This document shows, piece after piece, positions 47,284 through 64,000 of a stretch of DNA of 64,000 bases. The DNA lies in contig NC_135555.1 of the NCBI RefSeq assembly GCF_964340395.1, positions 1,655,001-1,719,000 on the forward strand, read 5' to 3'. The DNA is from Glandiceps talaboti. Lineage: Eukaryota; Hemichordata; Enteropneusta; Spengelidae. The stretch's first letter is position 1, and each line of letters starts with the position of its first letter. The notes beneath the pieces were generated by a model. It was not told where the DNA came from. It worked only from the letters and a program-made list of their open reading frames with translations, and searched no databases. Made by a program: the position numbers and the translations under genes.

Positions 47284-50200
47284 TCAGACATTCCACATAT
47301 AGTCTCTATTCTTTGGTTTCCGTACAAGGTCAGGGTTAAACTGAGAATTATATCGTCTACTAGATCTATCTTCTACAAGAGTTTCAGTACTAGGTTGACT
47401 TTCTGTAGATTGCCCAGAAAGTAATCTGTTCACTTTAAATCGTTCAGCTGCTTCTCTACGTATTCTTTCAGCTCGTAATTGTTCAATTGTGGGTTTCTGT
47501 CTTTCTTCATCTTTCTTACTGTCTTTATGTTTGTGCTTGTGTTTGTGTTTGTGTTTAGAGATCTCCTGCAATAAACAAAAACATTGTAAGGATTTTGTAA
47601 TTAATTGTCAGATTGACAACGTGCATGTGTTTTGAATTGACAAGTTACTGAAAAACATTAATGATATTTCTTGCATAACAACTTCCTATACAAAATTGAA
47701 CTGTTTTAAAACTACCAATAGTCAATAGGTGTGTAGTAGTTCGTGTTTGTCAGTTGAAATTATGCCTTATTTGTATTGTAGTGTCATTCTACACTGTTTT
47801 GCCATTTTTCAGGTATTTTAACAAAATATGGAATAGTACACAGTATTCAATGATAGATTTGAGGATAAATACCTTGTTGTTTGTTGTCTCAAATTTAAGC
47901 CTATGTTTGTGTTTATGTTTATGTTTCTTTGTTTTCAGATATTTCTCCATCTCTCTCATTGGGTCCATTTTATCCTTTTTCTTAGAATCAATGGTGCTGT
48001 GATCAAAGAAGAAACATAATTAATGATCATAACATGAGTCCTCGGTGGTGCCAGTACAACAAGCAAAATGTGTTGTCATGGTTTCCCAACAAGCCTTACT
48101 GAACACACATTTAGCCTAATGACAAACTGTATATTGTACATGTTTGACCTGTCATAAAGGTGCATGTTTTTCAGTGTGCTAAAATAACTGCATATTATAT
48201 CATGAGGTCTGTCGATACAGCTACCTTTGAATGCAGTGGGCTGTTGTGAGTAATCCCATTAATAAACTTCTTCATGAACATACAGGGTACTACCCTAAAA
48301 TTACATATATCCATTACTAATCATCCCCTGCAGCCATCTTTGCTTCATTTGAGTCATATCCCATTTCTGTTTAACATTTTTAAGGGAGCGGTACACAATT
48401 TTGCACTTGTTAGCAATGGTTGTAGTGTCTGCAGTTGTTTCGCTTGCTACACGTCATGTATGATGAATATGTGCTTGCTTGGCTTTCTAGTAAATAGCGC
48501 CATCTAGTGGTATATTATTTCAAATAAATATTTCAGTCCTGTGAGCACATCTGTAGCTCTGTCAACAAGAAATACATAAAATTACTATCAGCTTTTCCTG
48601 TTTGTAGGCATTGAACCAAAACTAAATGCTCAAGAGTGACATCCTGAAAAACTACAGCTGTTCTTTCTTCTATTTAATTACATTATTGCTAAAGTTACCT
48701 CTACTGATAACTCCAGTAGGTGTTCTCTTAGACTGCAAGATATATTGAGTCATTCCAACCTAAACAGTTTGAAAGGGGTTGGCTAATTCATGAAGTTACC
48801 CTGATACAAATGTACCTTACAGACCCCCTATTAGCTATAATTCAAATCAAATAAATGCATACTTACTATTTTGACTTTTACAAATTGACATTAAGACAAT
48901 TTGCATACCACAAAATTTGTTACTAGATAATATCAACACTATGTACGTCTCCAAATAGTTGTACTTTTGTTCTAAGCATGTCGATAAACATAACCCATAT
49001 TAGACATCATTCTGTGTACACAGAAAACTCTCCAATGTTGGAATATTTAATCCATGTGTAGTGCCTCTAACTATGAATGGATTTTTTTTTGCGTGTGATA
49101 AATTGTTACTAGTGATTGCTTCGAGGTTTTTATGAAGTTTTTATATGCAAATTCAACTGACGCCCTAGCCTTTACCACCACCTTAATGACATAGTGTTTT
49201 AATAGACAAAGACGTGCTTATTAAGAAAAGTATTTTTAAAATAATGGCAATATAAATTACCTGTTGTTTGACTCTTCAGTTTTCTGTTTCTTAGCCTTGC
49301 TTTCATTGATATACCATGGCTTAGAGTCTGTGTAGGTATAAAAAATAAATACAAAATTAACAAAAGGTGACCATGAGAAAAAAAATTTCTGAAAAAATTG
49401 GTCATCTATACTATACCTATAAACTATGGGTACATTTATTGTGTTGGCCATTGAGTTACAGAAGCCATATTGTTATATAGTGATGTGATTATGTGCTCTG
49501 GTGCACCTGCATACCAGTGGTATTTGCAATGCAATGCCACATTAAAAACATTGTTGCATACATGTATGTTAATGATATGCAAATGAGGGCATAACTATTT
49601 CTTGTACACAAAAACGTGTGATCACAAAGTATGGTTTTCTCAGAGATTTGCTGTTTTTGATAAACCTATGTAATAATAACATAACCTCATTATGTGCGAG
49701 TGCCAGTGTGGGTACTCAGGGATTTTTGCACTCATTCTTGCAGTGTTTTCTGCTGCACTTTCACACTTGCTATGGTTGTAAAAGTATGGCTGTAGAGAAC
49801 AGTGGCATACTCATCCAAATTCCCTGAGTGTGTCTCACTTGCACTCACACATCATGGGGTTCCACCATACTATCAATATCCTATAAGGTAGTATTGACAA
49901 CAATTGAATAATAGAAAATTTGAAATATGTGTGTTTCAGACTACACACCACTTACAAAGTGTGCATATTTGTCTCTCAATGTCTACTGGGTTCAGCTACA
50001 GTGCAAGACATACACAATGTATATGACAACTTACCTTTCGACTCAGTAACACTCTGTCCTAAGTATGTCAACAAGCCAATACTCTTCTCGTATTTCTCTT
50101 TTTCTAATCTCTTTTCTTCCTCATGGTCCTTATTCACACCTCCAATCTTTTTCTGCAGGGAACAAGTAAGCAGAGTGTAAAGTATACATGTACAAGGTAC

Positions 50201-51671
50201 AGTAATGAAAGTGACATGAGTAAACTTATCACTGAGAAGAAACTTTACATTGTAATAAAATGTTCCAACTCTCCTTGCTAAGTTGCAACTCTTGGTGAGT
50301 TACAAGTCTTGCAATGACTCAAACACTGTAGAATAGCAAAAGTACACTACATTATGAAAACAATCAAAGAATTACTTACTCCTTCTTCAAGTTCCCTAAA
50401 AAAGTTCACATGACTGACAGCCTTTTGACTCTCTTCTACAGTTGCTATAGCACTTTTTGTATCATCATCATCATCATCATCTTCACCACGACGTCGCTTC
50501 CTTGCTTTATCTCTGAGAGCAGCAGTTCTTGATTCTTGTTCCTATGGTTACAAAGCCAAAAAATCAAAGAAAATATAAATCTACAAAGTTGATGTTTCAA
50601 ATGAGGAGAATGTACTCTGATCGAAGTCATAAAAATCTATGTCTGTAATGTGTTTTCGATCAATAAAATGACTTAATGATAAAAGATGTCATCATGATGG
50701 AATAGACTGTGAGATACGTTGTGATGTTTAGCCATAAACAGTCTTGTCTGACTGAGTGCTGGCTGATAGGTTGACATGACACACTGTATCTGATACACTA
50801 ATGGAACTAATTTAGATTTAAGGTTAATACAGTAATACTTAATCACATATGATAATAAATTATCACTAGTAGTACTCCATGTTTACTACACCTCACTATA
50901 AAATAAATCAACTTACAGCAAGTGCTATTCTTCGTTGTCTTTCTCTCTCTTCCTCTGCTGCTTGTTCTTCATCACGTCTTACTCTGGCTATGTTGTCTTT
51001 GTTCCTTACATGCCATCTATGCATAGTAACAATAATTTATTATACATTTTATTCTGATGCAAAATAATTTCACTGCCACATATTAAATTCATAACTTTTA
51101 ATATGTAAACTTAGTGTTATGAATGATTTGGGTACATTTAACTGAAAGTAATTTGATTATCATATCGGACTTGATACTTCAAAATCACAAATATTAATAC
51201 AGTATTAATACTGTATGGTTTACAGTAGAAATAAGTGAATGTTTATTGCAAGCCCTCTGTGAATGATCAAATACACAAGGTATACACCAACAATGGGTGT
51301 TTCATGTACATGTAGGATTCAATTTTAGAATTTCCTTCAGTGTGGTTGTAGACGAAAACCATTCTCTAATATCTGGCACACATCAGTGTTGAGCTAGTTG
51401 TCAAGTTAATGATTTAAAGGATACACGTTTTGTTGCAGTGGTGTAATCATTCACCCTATATAAAATTCAACAGTAAATTATATGAGGGTTTGTTTTGTGT
51501 ATAAATGGTTGATGCTGCACGTTTTGGTGACTTTGCATTGTAAATACGTGTGAATGTTTCCTTTATAACACGGAGAGAAAATCACACCCTCCATGTTTAT
51601 ATCTTCCATATACACTAACACGCAAGAGAGAGGCAACTGTTTACATACCTTTTCTTGGGAAGGATATTCAT
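47284..51671 (-). CDS. LENG1: LENG1 homologue (CIR_N-type spliceosome-associated protein), complete
   Basis: Nuclear protein related to the CWC25/CIR_N family; its exact role is poorly known. Segments: 51649-51671, 50917-51016, 50380-50541, 50035-50152, 49261-49327, 47873-47996, 47284-47565, total 291 aa (human 264). N-terminal CIR_N motif: [20 protein letters not shown] then [17 protein letters not shown]. Middle: [10 protein letters not shown] and [12 protein letters not shown]-terminal: [15 protein letters not shown] and [16 protein letters not shown], all matching LENG1. Lys-His alternations occur at the end of exon 6 and the start of exon 7. The start exon is 23 nt. AATAAA on the minus strand at 47259-47254 lies 25 bp after the stop. 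Head to head with CEP72. Confidence 0.94.
49690..49870. repeat. Dispersed repeat, copy 1, in LENG1 intron
   Basis: Shares with 62990-63125 the ordered strings CAGTGTTTT(C/G)C.GC, AAGTATGGC, CCTGAGT, CTCACACTTG-like, and CATCATGGGGTTC. Both copies are in introns. Type unknown. Confidence 0.55.
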
Positions 51672-52438
51672 CCCTTTGGATTCAAGTTACACTTGTAAAA
51701 TGTCAACACTCAATTATACTCTGCTTTATGAAGCGATTTTGATATCCAAATTATCACCGATCGTTTAGTGCTCTCTACCTGTTAGGTTGAATAGTGAAGG
51801 AGGCAAAAATACTGAGAAAGCCGCAGCAATCACAGAGTGTAGTGAATCGGGGGAAGTCCTCGAACTTCAGTCGTGTGGTCTCCGAGTCCAATACGTCATT
51901 GATACGTCACTTTGCTTACGTCTACGCGTCTAAGAAATGGCTTGTTCATCAAATACAGTTTGCAATGCTTTTTACATGTAAAACTTCAAATGTATGTAAC
52001 TGACATCGAATTATGTACAATAAGGTAACTTGTTGCTCAAAAAAACCCTAAAATAGTTACGGACGACACGAGCGGACGCGGATGCGGAGAACATCGAAAC
52101 ACCTATGTCAAAGGTCAAAAGGAAACCCTTTACCCATAATGCAAGCTATTTTCCTAAGACGAAACTATTATGATAGGGAGGTAAGGGTAACACTAACAAT
52201 ATGCGTAATAGTAAAGTTGTGTACTTGTTTTATTAATTCTTCACAAACAAATCAATACATTTGAAGGTCACAGCACAAAATTACGTGTTTTGATATTCTG
52301 TGAAGTCATAAACATCAAACAGTTATGACGTTACAGTAGGGGTGTCTGTACATAAAATTTCGAAGCCCCTGGGATAACCGGTGTTTCTAGTATTTCCGGT
52401 GTTTACTGAGTTGGTCAACTTTATCAACGTTCGAAAAA
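51672..52438. promoter_or_regulatory. Bidirectional promoter region between LENG1 and CEP72
   Basis: 767 bp separate the two start codons, which are transcribed away from each other. CpG content is higher than in flanking introns (for example GACGACACGAGCGGACGCGG near 52061). No TATA box is evident. Shared promoter use is inferred from the arrangement. Confidence 0.6.
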
Positions 52439-63362
<10,924 letters not shown>

Positions 63363-63405
63363 GTAGGTGGAGATACTGTAGTAAAACTTATACTGTGATT
63401 GGCTG

Positions 63406-63655
63406 AATAGGGAACTTGCAATCCAGACTGTGCATGCTCAGACTCAAAGGACTATGGGATTATCTGAAGTTATTGTATTACCTACTCTGGAGCTACCGAT
63501 ACAATGAACCTCCCACAATGGTCAGGGTGACTATGAATTGATCATTTGTGGTTACAAACAATGTAACAATATTGTTCATAATACTAATTGATTAGCATTT
63601 ATTATCACATTTCCCATAATGCAACATTCAACATGGCGGGTTTGCAAGTTCCCTA
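63406..63655. mobile_element. Small MITE-like element
   Basis: AATAGGGAACTTGCAA at the left and TTGCAAGTTCCCTATT at the right are exact inverse complements about 230 bp apart. No transposase and no convincing target duplication. Lies in the CEP72 intron after the last exon in the window. Confidence 0.65.
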
Positions 63656-64000
63656 TTACTGTCTTATGTAATCAGATGTGATGTAATGATAATGTGAGTG
63701 ACAGCTTGATAAATGGGTGAATTATACTATAGAAAACTAATGAAGTCACAGACCTGTATATGACAGAAGATGTCAGAAACAAAGTTTCTGTAGTTCTGTA
63801 AACATGTACCAAGAAGGTCAATTCAGGCAAAATAACGAAGGTAAAATAGCAATGAATGATTAGCCGACCTCTACATCGAATTTTAATCAGATTGTGTCTG
63901 ACTCATAATATTGTATCCAGTGTAGTGTACACCTTTGCAACATGACAGGATCACAGCTAATGGTATCTTCATCACATTATTTCACAAGGGTTTCTTACAA

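Overview
This window is nuclear DNA from an animal, most likely a marine invertebrate. The evidence is GT-AG introns in every recognisable gene, AT-rich intergenic sequence, many microsatellites (TA, CA, CT, CATA, GATA, TTTA, TCTG), SINE/MITE-type repeats and several hammerhead ribozymes of the kind linked to Penelope-like elements. The phylum cannot be fixed from the sequence alone. Open reading frames here are mostly single exons, so I rebuilt genes by joining exons at splice sites with matching phase.

Layout. 1-6068 (+): last seven coding exons of a membrane/renal dipeptidase (DPEP family), with two minisatellites and a ~600-nt CT tract in its introns. 6069-12924: no gene seen; holds (TA)n blocks with three hammerhead ribozymes and a PIF/Harbinger-like element. 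12925-15366 (-): complete CFAP20, 192 aa, five exons. 15367-21673: intergenic, CATA repeats and degenerate octamer-bearing repeats. 21674-31951 (-): complete casein kinase 2 catalytic subunit (CSNK2A), 12 coding exons plus one duplicated exon. 31952-34633: divergent intergenic region with microsatellites and a ~210-bp perfect palindrome carrying a hammerhead on each strand. 34634-39129 (+): complete CCDC113 (CFAP263), seven exons, 382 aa. 40398-45181 (+): complete SNRPD1 (SmD1), four exons, 117 aa, with a ~1.16-kb hAT-like element in intron 1. 47284-51671 (-): LENG1 homologue, seven exons, 291 aa. 52439-63362 (+): CEP72, first eleven exons, running off the window. LENG1 and CEP72 start head to head 767 bp apart.

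How the genes relate. CFAP20(-), CSNK2A(-), CCDC113(+) lie in the same order and orientation as human CFAP20-CSNK2A2-CCDC113 on 16q21 (human order from memory). Three of the seven genes are ciliary or centrosomal (CFAP20, CCDC113, CEP72). SNRPD1 and LENG1 are splicing related.

The two strongest unexpected signals: (1) the CSNK2A exon encoding the kinase catalytic loop (HRDVKPxN) exists twice, 84 nt each, separated by only 49 bp, both with intact splice sites, and differing mainly at silent sites. This looks like a mutually exclusive exon pair giving two catalytic-loop versions. (2) There are at least five complete hammerhead ribozyme motifs (three clustered at 7.99-8.55 kb, two mirror copies at 33.7-33.9 kb), all beside (TA)n tracts, with stem I base changes that preserve pairing between copies.
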